Part shown: piece after piece, positions 45,493-54,130 of the stretch
Numbering within the stretch: the first letter of the stretch is position 1
How the letters are laid out: the number at the start of each line of letters is the position of its first letter
From: Sphaerisporangium perillae
Lineage (GTDB): Bacteria; Actinomycetota; Actinomycetes; Streptosporangiales; Streptosporangiaceae
Reading direction: 5' to 3'
Assembly (NCBI RefSeq): GCF_023276435.1
Contig: NZ_JALLPO010000033.1
Coordinates: 1-64,000, forward strand
Length of the DNA stretch: 64,000 nucleotides
Made by a program: the position numbers and the translations under genes
Notes under the pieces: model-generated
Databases searched by the model: none
Told to the model about the DNA's origin: nothing
The model's input: only the letters and a program-made list of their open reading frames with translations

Positions 45493-47091
45493 ATGAACGT
45501 TACGACTGCGCTCCAGCTCGTGCTGCTCCCCGCGGGCGCGGTGGCGATCGCGGCGATCGCCCGATGGCGAGGCTGGTCCACTCCGCTGCTGCTGGTGCTC
45601 GCGGGGCTCATCGTCGGAATGATCGCCGCCCCGATCCAGGGCGTGCCCTCCTACCGCCTGGACCCCGAGATCGTCCTTCTCATCTTCCTGCCACCGCTGC
45701 TGTACTCCGCGGCGCTCGACAGTTCCTACCTGCGCCTGCGTGACGTCCGCCGGCCGGTCGGCCTGCTGTCGGTGGGGCTCGTGCTGTTCAGCACCGCCGT
45801 GGTGGGCCTGCTGACCCATGCGATGATCCCCAGCCTGCCGCTGGCGGCGGCCTTCGCGCTCGGCGCCATCGTCGCCCCGCCGGACGCGGTGGCGGCCGTC
45901 GCCGTGGCCCGCAGGCTCGGCCTCCCGCGCAAGGTCATCACCATCCTGGTGGGCGAGAGCCTGTTCAACGACGCCACCGCGCTGACGGCCTACCGGGTCG
46001 CGGTGGCCGCCGCCGTCGGGCAGGGCGTCAGCATGCTCGACGCCTTCTGGCACTTCGCCTACGCCGCGGGCGGCGGGCTGGTGATCGGCCTCGCGCTGGC
46101 CTACGTCATCGGCCGGCTGTTCGAGCGCCTGGAGGACCCGCTGATCACGAACGCGATCTCGCTGCTGATCCCGTTCGTGGCCTACCTCACGGCCGAGGCC
46201 GTGGAGGTCTCCGGGGTGCTGTCGGTCGTGGTGGTCGGCGTCTTCCTGGGGCACCGCGCCTATCGCACCAGCTACGGCGCGCGGCTGGTCTCGTACTCGA
46301 TGTGGAAGGTCATCGACTTCTTCCTGGAGATCGTGGTCTTCCTGCTCATCGGGCTCCAGCTCCCGCTCATCCTGCAGGGGCTGAGGGGCCAGAACCCCTG
46401 GCATGTCGCGGGCTACTCGGTCGCGGTGTTCGCGGCGGTGGTGGTGGCCCGCGTCGTCTGGGTGATCCCGGGCGTCTACCTGCCGCGCCTGCTGTTCCGC
46501 AGGATCCGCGAGCGGGAGCCTAAGCCCACCCGTGCCCACACCGCCGTGATCGGCTGGGCGGGCATGCGCGGCGTGGTGTCGCTGGCCGCGGCCTTCGCGC
46601 TGCCCCCGGACTTCCCGGCGCGCGACCTGCTGCTGTTCCTCACCTTCGTGGTGGTCACCGGAACCCTGCTGGTGCAGGGCCTCTCGTTCCCCCTGCTGAT
46701 CAGGAGGCTGGGCGTCTCCAGCGATCAGGAGGTCTACAAGGACAACCTGTCGGAGGCGGCGGCGCAGCAGGCGGCGGCCGGCGCGGCGCTCGCCCGGCTG
46801 GAGGAGCTCACCGGCGACGGCGTCATCGAGACCCATGCCGAGGTCGTCGACGGGCTGCGCGTCCAGGCCGAGCGCCGCGCGATGGGCGCGTGGGAGCGTC
46901 TCGGCGGGGGCGTCGGCCCCGAGGGCGAGGAGACGCCGAGCGCGCTGTACCGCAGGCTCCGCCGCGCCATGCTGGAGGCCGAGCGTTCGGTGCTGGTGCG
47001 CATGCGCGACGAGCGCCGCATCGACGACGAGGTGCTGCGCCGGGTCACCAGGGAGCTGGACTACGAGGAGGCGACCCTGGCGCGCGAGTAG
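45493..47091 (+). CDS. Na+/H+ antiporter (CPA1/NhaP type)
   Basis: 532 aa. Around twelve membrane helices. CPA1 signatures: LLIFLPPLLYSAALDSSYL near 55-73, AIVAPPDAVAAVAVARRLGL near 125-144 (the acidic/Pro pair), ILVGESLFNDATALTAYRVA near 152-171 (ESLFND ion-binding motif), AEAVEVSGVLSVVVVGVFLG near 234, IGWAGMRGVVSLAAAFALP near 352. Cytoplasmic C-terminal tail of about 115 residues, helical. Exchanges Na+ or K+ for H+ at the cytoplasmic membrane. TATCCT at 45479-45484 is a possible -10 for leaderless transcription. Confidence 0.94.
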   Translation: MNVTTALQLVLLPAGAVAIAAIARWRGWSTPLLLVLAGLIVGMIAAPIQGVPSYRLDPEIVLLIFLPPLLYSAALDSSYLRLRDVRRPVGLLSVGLVLFSTAVVGLLTHAMIPSLPLAAAFALGAIVAPPDAVAAVAVARRLGLPRKVITILVGESLFNDATALTAYRVAVAAAVGQGVSMLDAFWHFAYAAGGGLVIGLALAYVIGRLFERLEDPLITNAISLLIPFVAYLTAEAVEVSGVLSVVVVGVFLGHRAYRTSYGARLVSYSMWKVIDFFLEIVVFLLIGLQLPLILQGLRGQNPWHVAGYSVAVFAAVVVARVVWVIPGVYLPRLLFRRIREREPKPTRAHTAVIGWAGMRGVVSLAAAFALPPDFPARDLLLFLTFVVVTGTLLVQGLSFPLLIRRLGVSSDQEVYKDNLSEAAAQQAAAGAALARLEELTGDGVIETHAEVVDGLRVQAERRAMGAWERLGGGVGPEGEETPSALYRRLRRAMLEAERSVLVRMRDERRIDDEVLRRVTRELDYEEATLARE

Positions 47092-47101
47092 CGCGCCTCG
47101 C

Positions 47102-47377
47102 TCATCGGGCGGCCGGCGTCAGGCTCACGACCTCGTGGATGTAGCACCACAGCCACGCCTCGCCGTCCTGGAACGACCGCATCACCGGATGGCCGGTCTC
47201 CTCGAAGTGCCGGGTGGCGTGCCGCCCGGGCGAGGAGTCGCAGCATCCGATGTGACCGCACTGGACGCACTTGCGGAGATGGACGTAGCGGCGGCCTTCG
47301 GCAAGGCACTCCTCGCAGCCGTCCGGCGTGCGCGCGGCCGGCTCCGCCTCGATCCCCATGTCTTCACAACCCACCAT
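47102..47377 (-). CDS. UBP-type zinc-finger protein
   Basis: 91 aa from ATG 47377, with GGGGGGA 4-5 nt upstream. Ubiquitin-hydrolase-type zinc finger: C and H ligands in GCEECLAEGRRYVHLRKCVQ, CGHIGCCDSSPGRHATRHFE, and GHPVMRSF, spaced as in ZnF_UBP. Bacteria lack ubiquitin; actinobacterial stand-alone ZnF_UBP proteins have no known partner but often lie near NhaP antiporters. Here it is convergent with the antiporter, stops 10 bp apart. Confidence 0.9.
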   Translation of the reverse strand: MVGCEDMGIEAEPAARTPDGCEECLAEGRRYVHLRKCVQCGHIGCCDSSPGRHATRHFEETGHPVMRSFQDGEAWLWCYIHEVVSLTPAAR

Positions 47378-47473
47378 CAGTCCCCCCACGTCAGTAGATG
47401 TTAGTGCAGGCCCGGCCACCGCACGGCGGCGTCGCCATCGTCTCTCCCCCGCGGCGAAGCCAGAGGCGCCTGT

Positions 47474-48190
47474 CTAGTGGTGCCACATGCCGATGCGGAC
47501 GGCGACCCCGGGCGAGGCGTGCATGAGCGGGTCGTGATCGGGGGCGGGGAGCCCGGCCGCCTGGAGGAGATCCTGCCTGACGCGCACCAGCCGGGCGTGG
47601 TGCAGGCGCCAGGGAGGGTGTTCGACCTCGGCGTGGGCCGGCCTGCCGGCGATGAGGGTGAACAGCCGGTAGCGGTCGGTCAGGAAGCTCGCCCGCTCGT
47701 CGCGCTCGGTCTCCGAGAGCGGCGGTCCCAGCTCGACCTCCGCGTCGCCGCGCGCGCCGGCGGGCCCCGGCCAGCGGCGGCGGCAGCGGTACAGGTGGCG
47801 GTCGCCGTCCACGCGCACGGACATGGCGGACCAGTAGTAAGGAAGCCGGTAGCCGGCCCGGCCGCCGAGGACGGCGGGAAGGCGCTCGGCGTCCAGCGAC
47901 AGGAACCACAGCCCGCTGCGCCCGAGGGCGTCTCGCACGTAGGTGCGCACGTTGGTCTCGGGGAACCGCGAGAGCCACGGCAGGGGCGGCACCCCGGGCG
48001 GTCGCACGCCCTCCATGAGGAAGGGGACGAGCCCGACGTAGGCCGAGCCGTCGAACGTCTCCACCGTCAGCCCCTCCGGCAGCAGCGCCTGCACCACGCC
48101 GGCCGGGTAGCGCCAGTGGATGAACGTCAGGGCGGACCACCGCTGGTGCATCACCGGACGGGAGACCCTGGGGGACCACGCTGTCGGCAT
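47474..48190 (-). CDS. DUF2071 (YqjF-like) family protein
   Basis: 238 aa. Family features: MHQRWSALTFIHWRYPAGVV near 14, LLPEGLTVETFDGSAYVGLVPF near 36-57, FPETNVRTYVRD near 76-87, and HHARLVRVRQDLLQAAGLP near 196. DUF2071 adopts an acetoacetate-decarboxylase-like fold; function not known. ATG start; monocistronic. A weak third relative of the dispersed element lies just past its stop. Confidence 0.88.
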   Translation of the reverse strand: MPTAWSPRVSRPVMHQRWSALTFIHWRYPAGVVQALLPEGLTVETFDGSAYVGLVPFLMEGVRPPGVPPLPWLSRFPETNVRTYVRDALGRSGLWFLSLDAERLPAVLGGRAGYRLPYYWSAMSVRVDGDRHLYRCRRRWPGPAGARGDAEVELGPPLSETERDERASFLTDRYRLFTLIAGRPAHAEVEHPPWRLHHARLVRVRQDLLQAAGLPAPDHDPLMHASPGVAVRIGMWHH

Positions 48191-48286
48191 GGTCCACTTC
48201 TACCCGGACGGGCGTCCTCACGCGCGGGGCGTTCGTGGGCGGTGCCTGATGCCATCCCTACCACGTTTGCCCTAAAGTGCTTGTTC

Positions 48287-48304
48287 ATGCCGATGTAGCG
48301 GCAT
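48287..48304. promoter_or_regulatory. Inverted repeat before the Gfo/Idh gene
   Basis: ATGCCG-N6-CGGCAT at 48287-48304, 21 bp upstream of the oxidoreductase start. Possible operator near its promoter. Confidence 0.4.
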
Positions 48305-48325
48305 AAATGAGCAGTGAGGGGAAGC

Positions 48326-49540
48326 ATGAGCCAGGGGACTTCCGGCGGCGCGGTGGCCGCGGGTGGCGGGGAGGCGGATCTGCGGATCGGGGTGGCGGGG
48401 TTCGGGCTGCGCCGCTCGGTGGCGCTGGAGGCCCACCGTCCCGGCCGGGGGAGCCGCGTGGTCGCCGTCTGCGACCCCCGGGAGGAGGCGCTGGCGGACG
48501 CGCGCCGGCTGATCGGCCCGCAGGTGCGCGCGACGGGCGACTTCGCCGGGCTGCTGGACGCCGACGTCGACGCGGTCATCATCGTCACGCCGGACCACAC
48601 CCACGCCGAGCTGGCGGTGCGATCGCTGAAGGCCGGGAAGCCCACCTTCGTCGAGAAGCCGCTCGCGATCACGCTCGAGGACTGCGACCTGATCCTGCGC
48701 ACCGCCCGTGAGGAGCGCACCCGGCTCTACGTCGGCCACAACATGCGGCACATGCCGGTGGTGCGCACCATGCGGCGGCTGATCACCGAGGGGGCGATCG
48801 GGGAGGTCAAGGCGGTCTGGTGCCGTCACTTCGTCGGTGACGGCGGCGACTACTACTTCAAGGACTGGCACGCCGACCGGCGCAACACCGGCGGGCTGCT
48901 GCTGCAGAAGGGCGCGCACGACATCGACGTGATCCACTGGCTGGCCGGCTCGCGCACCACGCGGGTCACCGGCATGGGCGGCCTGGTCGTCTATGGGGGG
49001 ATCACCGACCGGACCCCGGAGCTGCCGGACGACTGGTACGACCCCGCGCGCAACTGGCCGCCGCTCGCCCAGAAGGGCCTCAACCCGGTGGTGGACGTGG
49101 AGGACCTGTCGATGATGCACATGCGGCTGGAGAACGGTGTCTACGCCAGCTACGAGCAGTGCCACTTCACCCCGGACTACTGGCGCAACTACACCGTCAT
49201 CGGCACCGAGGGACGCCTGGAGAACTTCGGCGACACCGGGGCGGGAAGCGTGGTGCGGGTGTGGAACGCCGGCAGGAGAGCCTACGACCCCGAGGGTGAC
49301 CTGACGGTGCCGGTGGTGGCGCGGGAGGGCGGCCACGGCGGCGCCGACCAGGAGCTGGTGGGGGAGTTCATCCGGTTCGCCCGCGCCGGAGGCGTGACCG
49401 ACACCTCCCCGGTGGCGGCGCGGGACGTCGTCGCCGCCGGGCTGCTCGCCACCGAGTCGCTGCGCAACGGTTCCGTGCCCCTGGACGTGCCGCCGGTCGA
49501 CCCGGACCTTGCCGGCTATTTCGCGGCGGGCCAGTGCTGA
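48326..49540 (+). CDS. Gfo/Idh/MocA family oxidoreductase
   Basis: 404 aa, ATG 48326 with GGGGAAG 4-5 nt upstream. Rossmann N-terminus RIGVAGFGLRRSVALEAHRP (about residues 22-41), VVAVCDPREE, then VDAVIIVTPDHTHAELAVRS and the catalytic-site FVEKPLAIT (EKP motif, near 112). C-terminal substrate domain with GGLLLQKGAHDIDVIHWLAG (near 193; conserved Asp-x-x-His). NAD(P)-dependent dehydrogenase of sugars or inositols; substrate unknown. No sugar transporter beside it. Confidence 0.92.
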   Translation: MSQGTSGGAVAAGGGEADLRIGVAGFGLRRSVALEAHRPGRGSRVVAVCDPREEALADARRLIGPQVRATGDFAGLLDADVDAVIIVTPDHTHAELAVRSLKAGKPTFVEKPLAITLEDCDLILRTAREERTRLYVGHNMRHMPVVRTMRRLITEGAIGEVKAVWCRHFVGDGGDYYFKDWHADRRNTGGLLLQKGAHDIDVIHWLAGSRTTRVTGMGGLVVYGGITDRTPELPDDWYDPARNWPPLAQKGLNPVVDVEDLSMMHMRLENGVYASYEQCHFTPDYWRNYTVIGTEGRLENFGDTGAGSVVRVWNAGRRAYDPEGDLTVPVVAREGGHGGADQELVGEFIRFARAGGVTDTSPVAARDVVAAGLLATESLRNGSVPLDVPPVDPDLAGYFAAGQC

Positions 49541-49586
49541 CACGGGAATCGGTCACGCTGCAAGGAAGTTGGATAGGGTCGATTTC

Positions 49587-49955
49587 ATGCGATTTCTCCC
49601 CCTTGCCGCAGCGACCGCGATCGGTTTCACCATGCTCACCACGGGGTGCAGCACCGTAGACAAGGCCCAGGCCTGCATCGAGGCCAACAAGGTCATCGGC
49701 GAGACGGGCGCCAAGATCACCACTCTGGCGAACGACCCGAAGGCGATGGAGCAGGCCCTGAACGACGGGGCCGCGAAGCTGCAGGACGTGGCCGACAAGG
49801 CGGGCAACACCACCCTGAACCAAGCGCTCGGCGACCTCGCCGACAGCTTCAAGAAGTTCGACGTCAACAGCGCGGAGGAGGCGGCGGCCACCGCGCAGAA
49901 GGTCGCGACGGACACGGCCAAGGCCGTCAGGACGGTCGCCGAGGAATGCACCTGA
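49587..49955 (+). CDS. Small helical lipoprotein
   Basis: 122 aa. Signal peptide with lipobox LTTGC (Cys at about 21). The mature part is helical and heptad-rich (KVIGETGAKITTLANDPKAM, then AAATAQKVATDTAKAVRTVA). TAGGGT at 49574-49579, 7 nt before the ATG, suggests leaderless transcription; the open frame upstream is rejected. No known family recognised. Confidence 0.8.
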   Translation: MRFLPLAAATAIGFTMLTTGCSTVDKAQACIEANKVIGETGAKITTLANDPKAMEQALNDGAAKLQDVADKAGNTTLNQALGDLADSFKKFDVNSAEEAAATAQKVATDTAKAVRTVAEECT

Positions 49956-50011
49956 TAACACCGAAAACCCGACATCTCTAGGGGAAATAGGCATGAACTA
50001 GCCTCATTCTC

Positions 50012-50353
50012 ATGAGTGTCGAGGGAAGGGAGCCGGACCCCCGGTTCACGCTCGCCAACGAGCGGACGTTTCTCACCTGGCTCAGCACGTCGCTCGCGCT
50101 GAGCGCCGGAGGCGTGGCCATGGCCGCCCTGCCGAGGGACGTGTTCGTGCCCTGGGTCCGCACGACGCTCGCGGTCTTCCTGGTGCTGCTGTCCGCCCTC
50201 GCGGCGGCGCTGGCCTACCCCCGGTGGCGGCAGGTGCAGCGGGCGCTGCGTCTGCGGGCGCCGCTCCCGCCGCTCGCCCTGGCCCCGCTGTTCGGATACG
50301 GGGTCGCGGCGGTGGCCGTCCTGGCGCTGGTCCTCATCCTCGTCGCCGGCTGA
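50012..50353 (+). CDS. DUF202 (YidH-like) membrane protein
   Basis: 113 aa, three membrane helices. Family start RFTLANERTFLTWLSTSLAL (about 11-30), a signature of YidH/DUF202. TAGCCT at 49999-50004, 7 nt before the ATG (leaderless type). Function unknown. Two bases before the next DUF202 gene. Confidence 0.9.
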   Translation: MSVEGREPDPRFTLANERTFLTWLSTSLALSAGGVAMAALPRDVFVPWVRTTLAVFLVLLSALAAALAYPRWRQVQRALRLRAPLPPLALAPLFGYGVAAVAVLALVLILVAG

Positions 50354-50355
50354 CC

Positions 50356-50709
50356 GTGACCCGGCCGGACGAGGCGGACCAGGCCGGCGAGGCGGGTGGT
50401 CCCGGCCTGCACAGCGAGCGGACCCTGCTGGCGTGGATCCGCACCGCGACCACGCTCTCGGCCGGCGGGCTCGGCGCGGCGGGCATCGCCGGCCGGCATA
50501 CCGGGGACGGCGTGGCCGCGATCCCGTTCGTGCTCGCCGCGCTCTGCGGGGCCGTCCTGCTGGCCAGGACCGGGCTGCGGCACCGGCGTGTCGAGCGGGC
50601 GCTCCACGGAGGGCTGCCGCTCGACGCCGGCGCGGACGCCCTGCTCGCCTGGCTCGGCGTGCTGGCGGTCGCGGCCGGCGCGATCGTGTTCGTGCTCACC
50701 CCTGGGTGA
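50356..50709 (+). CDS. DUF202 membrane protein, second copy
   Basis: 117 aa, GTG 50356 two bases after the preceding stop. Same family: GLHSERTLLAWIRTATTLSA near 18-37, followed by two more helices. The tandem YidH pair probably forms one unit, either heteromeric or functionally linked. Convergent with the ferritin-like gene (stops 2 bp apart). Confidence 0.9.
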   Translation: MTRPDEADQAGEAGGPGLHSERTLLAWIRTATTLSAGGLGAAGIAGRHTGDGVAAIPFVLAALCGAVLLARTGLRHRRVERALHGGLPLDAGADALLAWLGVLAVAAGAIVFVLTPG

Positions 50710-50711
50710 GC

Positions 50712-51827
50712 TCAGCCGCCGGCGCCCTGGGAGATGGTCTCGGCGATCTCCTCGGCCCGCTCGGTCTCCTCGGCGGCGAACCGCTCGGTGTCCAGCCGGT
50801 CGGCGATGTCCTCGTCCTGCTTCATCAGCACGTCCAGGTTCTGCCCGGCCATCTCCAGCACGCCCATGTCGGCGTAGGCCTTCTGCAGGCGCTCGCTCCA
50901 CAGCCCGATGTCCTTCACGCACGGGACGATGCGGCTGAACAGCAGCGAGCGGAAGAGCTTGAGGTACTCCGACTCGTCGACGGCCTTCATGGCCTCCTGC
51001 ACCTCTTGCGGCGTGAGGCCGAGGTTCTCCCACTGCTCGACTCCGCGAAGCCGGTCGCGCATGAGGTAGCAGCCCTCGATGACGAAGTCCTCGCGCTCGC
51101 GCAGCTCGGCCTCCGACAGCTCCTTGTAGTAGTCGCGCAGGGCCATCCGGCCGAAGGCGACGTGCCGGGCCTCGTCCTGCATGACGTAGGCGAGGATCTG
51201 CTTGGGCAGCGGCTTGGTCGTGATGTCGCGCATCACGCCGAACGCGGCCAGCGCCAGCCCCTCGATCAGCACCTGCATGCCGAGATAGGGCATGTCCCAG
51301 CGCGAGTCGCTGAGCGTGTCGTCGAGCAGCGACTTGAGGTACTTGTTGATCGGGTAGGCGATGCCGACCTTCTCCTGCAGGAACCGGGCGTAGGTCTCGG
51401 CGTGCCGGGCCTCGTCCATCGTCTGCGTGGCGGCGTAGAACTTCGAGTCCAGGTCGGGCACCGACTCCACGATGCGGGCCGAGCAGATCATGGCCCCCTG
51501 CTCGCCGTGCAGGAACTGCGAGAACTGCCAGGCCGCGCCGTGCCGCCTGACCTCCTTGCGCGTCTCCTCGTCCATCTTGTGCCACAGCGGAGTGTCATAG
51601 ATGGCGATGGACTGGTCGGGGATGCCCAGAACGTCGTAGGGGTCGACCTCGAGTCCCCAGTCGATGCGCTTGACCGAGTCCCACTGCTTGTCCTTGCCCT
51701 TCTGGTACAGGGCGAGCATGCGGTCACGGCCCTCGTCGTACTCCCAGGTGAACCGGGAGGAGCCGGCCATGTCCACATCCCAGGTGGAAAGCTCGGCGGG
51801 GATCGTGTAGAGCTCGTGCGTCGACAC
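50712..51827 (-). CDS. Ferritin-like diiron protein
   Basis: 371 aa, GTG 51827 with GGAGG 7 nt upstream. Helical diiron fold: first ligand Glu in HGEQGAMICSARIVE, ExxH pairs in TMDEARHAETYARFL and VMQDEARHVAFGRMAL. Resembles ribonucleotide-reductase R2-like or AurF-like oxygenases, but is a separate actinobacterial group. The acidic C-terminus (EETERAEEIAETISQ) is typical. Divergent from a TetR regulator over two matching operators, so its expression is likely controlled by that regulator. Substrate unknown. Confidence 0.88.
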   Translation of the reverse strand: MSTHELYTIPAELSTWDVDMAGSSRFTWEYDEGRDRMLALYQKGKDKQWDSVKRIDWGLEVDPYDVLGIPDQSIAIYDTPLWHKMDEETRKEVRRHGAAWQFSQFLHGEQGAMICSARIVESVPDLDSKFYAATQTMDEARHAETYARFLQEKVGIAYPINKYLKSLLDDTLSDSRWDMPYLGMQVLIEGLALAAFGVMRDITTKPLPKQILAYVMQDEARHVAFGRMALRDYYKELSEAELREREDFVIEGCYLMRDRLRGVEQWENLGLTPQEVQEAMKAVDESEYLKLFRSLLFSRIVPCVKDIGLWSERLQKAYADMGVLEMAGQNLDVLMKQDEDIADRLDTERFAAEETERAEEIAETISQGAGG

Positions 51828-51843
51828 AGAGGCCTCCAGGGGG

Positions 51844-51888
51844 ACGTACACCGTACGTACAAGGGAGAGTGACACGTACGCTGTACGT
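51844..51888. promoter_or_regulatory. Two perfect operators ACGTAC-N3-GTACGT
   Basis: Site 1: 51844-51849 / 51853-51858 with spacer ACC. Site 2: 51874-51879 / 51883-51888 with spacer GCT. Centres are 30 bp apart (about three helical turns, same face). They sit between the divergent ferritin-like gene and the TetR gene and are very probably bound by that TetR protein, repressing both. Confidence 0.85.
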
Positions 51889-51917
51889 ACGTCAATGCAC
51901 AAGGAGAGAATGATCCC

Positions 51918-52577
51918 ATGCCGCCCCTCACCCGAGCCAAGATCGTCGCCGCCGCCATCGACCTGATCGAGCGAGAGGGCGCCGACGCGATCTCGATGCG
52001 GCGCATCGCGGCCGATCTCGGCGTGGGGGTCATGTCGCTGTACAACCACGTGCCCAACAAGGCCACGCTCCTCGACGCGGTGGCGGAGACCGTGCTGTCG
52101 CAGATCTCCTTCACCGACGACCCCGAGGCCGAGTGGACCGAGCGGGTGCGCATCCAGGCGCGGGCGTTCCGGCAGATCGCCCACCACTACCCGCGCTCGA
52201 CCATGGTGGTGGTGAGCCGCCAGCTCAAGTCGCCGGCCGGGCTGTTCCCGGTGGAGCGGGCCCTCGCCACGCTGCGCGAGGCCGGTTTCGGCGGCGAGGA
52301 CGCCGTCCAGATCCTGCGCACGTTCATCGCCTACATCATCGGCTCGCTGCTGCGCGAGGTGGGGGTCACGCCGACGTTCGCCCCGGTGCACCGCTCCGAC
52401 GTGCACCTGCCCGACGTGGACGCCACGCTTTTCCCCGAGGTCGGCACCCTCGCGCCGCTGCTCGGCGTGTGCGACCACGAGGAGGCGTTCGAGTACGGGC
52501 TCGACCTGCTGATCCGGGCGATCGACGTCCAGTTGCGGGACTCGCGGTCGTCGAAGGGGGAAAGCGCCCGGGGGTGA
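51918..52577 (+). CDS. TetR family transcriptional repressor
   Basis: 219 aa. N-terminal helix-turn-helix LTRAKIVAAAIDLIEREGAD then ISMRRIAADLGVGVMSLYNH (about residues 4-45), TetR_C_1-like C-terminal domain (WTERVRIQARAFRQIAHHYP, AVQILRTFIAYIIGSLLREVG). Binds a small ligand in the C-domain. The only divergent gene, the ferritin-like protein, is the likely target, through the two operators between them. Its stop lies in the loop of a terminator hairpin. Confidence 0.93.
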   Translation: MPPLTRAKIVAAAIDLIEREGADAISMRRIAADLGVGVMSLYNHVPNKATLLDAVAETVLSQISFTDDPEAEWTERVRIQARAFRQIAHHYPRSTMVVVSRQLKSPAGLFPVERALATLREAGFGGEDAVQILRTFIAYIIGSLLREVGVTPTFAPVHRSDVHLPDVDATLFPEVGTLAPLLGVCDHEEAFEYGLDLLIRAIDVQLRDSRSSKGESARG

Positions 52578-52590
52578 TCCCCCCGGGCGC
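52564..52590 (+). terminator. Terminator hairpin spanning the tetR stop
   Basis: GCGCCCGGGG 52564-52573 pairs with CCCCGGGCGC 52581-52590; the TGA stop (52575-52577) is in the loop. Lies 36 bp from the convergent transglycosylase stop, so it may act both ways. Confidence 0.75.
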
Positions 52591-52625
52591 GGGAGCGCGA
52601 CCTTCCCCTGGGCGCTCCCGTGGGC

Positions 52626-53660
52626 TCAGTACCAGTTGTGCGACCTGAAGTGACCCCAGGCGCCGCAGGGCGAGCCGTAGCGGCCCTTGATGTACTTCAG
52701 CCCCCACCGGATCTGGGTGGCGGGGTTGACCCGCCAGTCGTGCCCGACTCCGACCATCTTGTCCCCCGGCAGTGCCTGCGGGATGCCGTAGGCCCCTGAC
52801 GAGGGGTTCTGCGCCCGGTGGTTCCAGTTGCTCTCCCTGGTCCACAGGCTGTCCAGGCAGCGGAACTGCGTCACCGGCCACGATCGCTGGGTGACCAGGC
52901 GATACGCGATCGCCTTGTTCCTGCCCTTGGGCGTCTTCGGCGCCCAGGCACGCATCTTGGGGCGTGCCGAAGTCCTCCATGTCCGATGGTGCACCAGGTG
53001 GACGGCCTTCCTCGCCGTCACGCTTCCGGCGCCGGCCCTCGTCCCCGCGCCGGCACGGGCCTTGGCGGTGACCTTGGTGGTGACCTTGGCGACGGGCTTG
53101 CCGGTGACCTTGGCCTTGCCAGTGGCCTTGGTGGTGACCTTGGCGACGGGCTTGCCGGTGATCTCCGCCGTGCCATTGGCCTTGGCCTTGCCTGCGATCA
53201 CGGCCTTGCCTGCGGTCACGGCCTTGCCTGCGGTCCCGGCGCCGGCTCTGGCCTTCGCCTTGGCCGTTGCCTTGGTCGTTGCCCTGGTCCCGGACTTCGC
53301 CTTGGCTGTGACGGCCTTCTCCGCGGGCTCCGTCCTGGTCGCCTCGATGAGATCGGCGGCCATTCCCGCCAGCCCCGCCCGGGTCCAGATCGGTCCCCTC
53401 GGCCTGGCGACGGCGTCCGAGGCGGCCGGTGTGGTGCCGGCCGGGGCGGCGGTGGCGGGGATGTCGGTGGCCGGGACCGGCTGGGCCGGTCCGGTCCGAG
53501 GCCGGGCCGGCTTCGCCGTCCCGGTGATGGTGTCGGGTGCTGCCTCCGACTCCGCGATGGCCTGTGCCGCTCCGGCCGTCCCGTTCAGGACGGTGGCGGC
53601 GATGACGGCCGCGACTGCGCCACGAAAAGCGCGGTTACTGTCCAATTCGGTCCTGTTCAT
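52626..53660 (-). CDS. Secreted transglycosylase with Lys/Ala repeats
   Basis: 344 aa from ATG 53660. Signal peptide (AFRGAVAAVIAATVLNGTAGAAQA). Residues about 110-225 are Lys/Ala/Thr/Gly repeats (AKVTTKATGKAKVTGKPVAK type), like the tails of histone H1-like or HBHA proteins, which bind polyanions such as teichoic acids. The C-terminal ~85 residues form a lytic-transglycosylase-like domain: LDSLWTRESNWNHRAQNPSS (catalytic Glu), GAYGIPQALPG, NPATQIRWGLKYIKGRYGSP. Acts on peptidoglycan outside the cell. A very stable hairpin lies in its 5' leader. Confidence 0.88.
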   Translation of the reverse strand: MNRTELDSNRAFRGAVAAVIAATVLNGTAGAAQAIAESEAAPDTITGTAKPARPRTGPAQPVPATDIPATAAPAGTTPAASDAVARPRGPIWTRAGLAGMAADLIEATRTEPAEKAVTAKAKSGTRATTKATAKAKARAGAGTAGKAVTAGKAVIAGKAKANGTAEITGKPVAKVTTKATGKAKVTGKPVAKVTTKVTAKARAGAGTRAGAGSVTARKAVHLVHHRTWRTSARPKMRAWAPKTPKGRNKAIAYRLVTQRSWPVTQFRCLDSLWTRESNWNHRAQNPSSGAYGIPQALPGDKMVGVGHDWRVNPATQIRWGLKYIKGRYGSPCGAWGHFRSHNWY

Positions 53661-54130
53661 CGGGTCGCGTGCGGAAGGCGGCCGCAAGTGGCGGCCGCCG
53701 CCGTCTCCCGCCCGTGGCTCGGGCGGCGGACGTCCGCGTGGCCGTTCCGGAATCGGTTGAGGACACTGTGTCCCCCGGAAGGCGCCGCGACGGGTTCTAC
53801 GGCGGTTTCTAGTAGCCGATCCGCCCTCGACCCACGATTCGCGACACGCCCCGGACAGTTGTTTGCGATCAGGGCGGGACATCTCTGCCGTCTCGCGGGG
53901 GCTCGTTGCCCTGCCTCGCGTCCGTCGTGATCATCGTGTGGTCCAGAAATGCCGCACGGTTGAGGTTTCGCGCCACAGCGCCCGTGAATACGGGACCACC
54001 GCGACATCCCGCCCGGCGCGCCGCGGCGGCCGTCACCTGCCGGTTCTGAGCGGTTTCGCGGCGATAGAGGGTGGTACGGGTGCAGCGCCCGGCCCGCGCA
54101 AGATGCGACCGGGGCCCAGGAGCGGGACGG
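53661..54130. other. Intergenic region upstream of the transglycosylase
   Basis: About 470 bp. A 9-bp stem, GGCGGCCGC 53677-53685 / GCGGCCGCC 53691-53699, lies 17 nt before the transglycosylase start on its leader. A perfect palindrome GGACACTGTGTCC is at 53761-53773. No gene or known riboswitch recognised; a c-di-AMP (ydaO) element was looked for and not found. Confidence 0.5.
53761..53773. promoter_or_regulatory. Palindrome GGACACTGTGTCC
   Basis: Perfect 6+1+6 palindrome 101 bp before the transglycosylase start. Possible operator or leader hairpin. Confidence 0.45.

Noticed and set aside
45490-46836. 448-aa minus-strand ORF opposite the antiporter
   Set aside because: Asp/Gly/His-rich shadow of the antiporter.
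53661-54130. c-di-AMP (ydaO) riboswitch before the transglycosylase
   Set aside because: Such riboswitches often precede cell-wall hydrolases, but the conserved GGGGAACC/GGGTGAAT blocks are missing.
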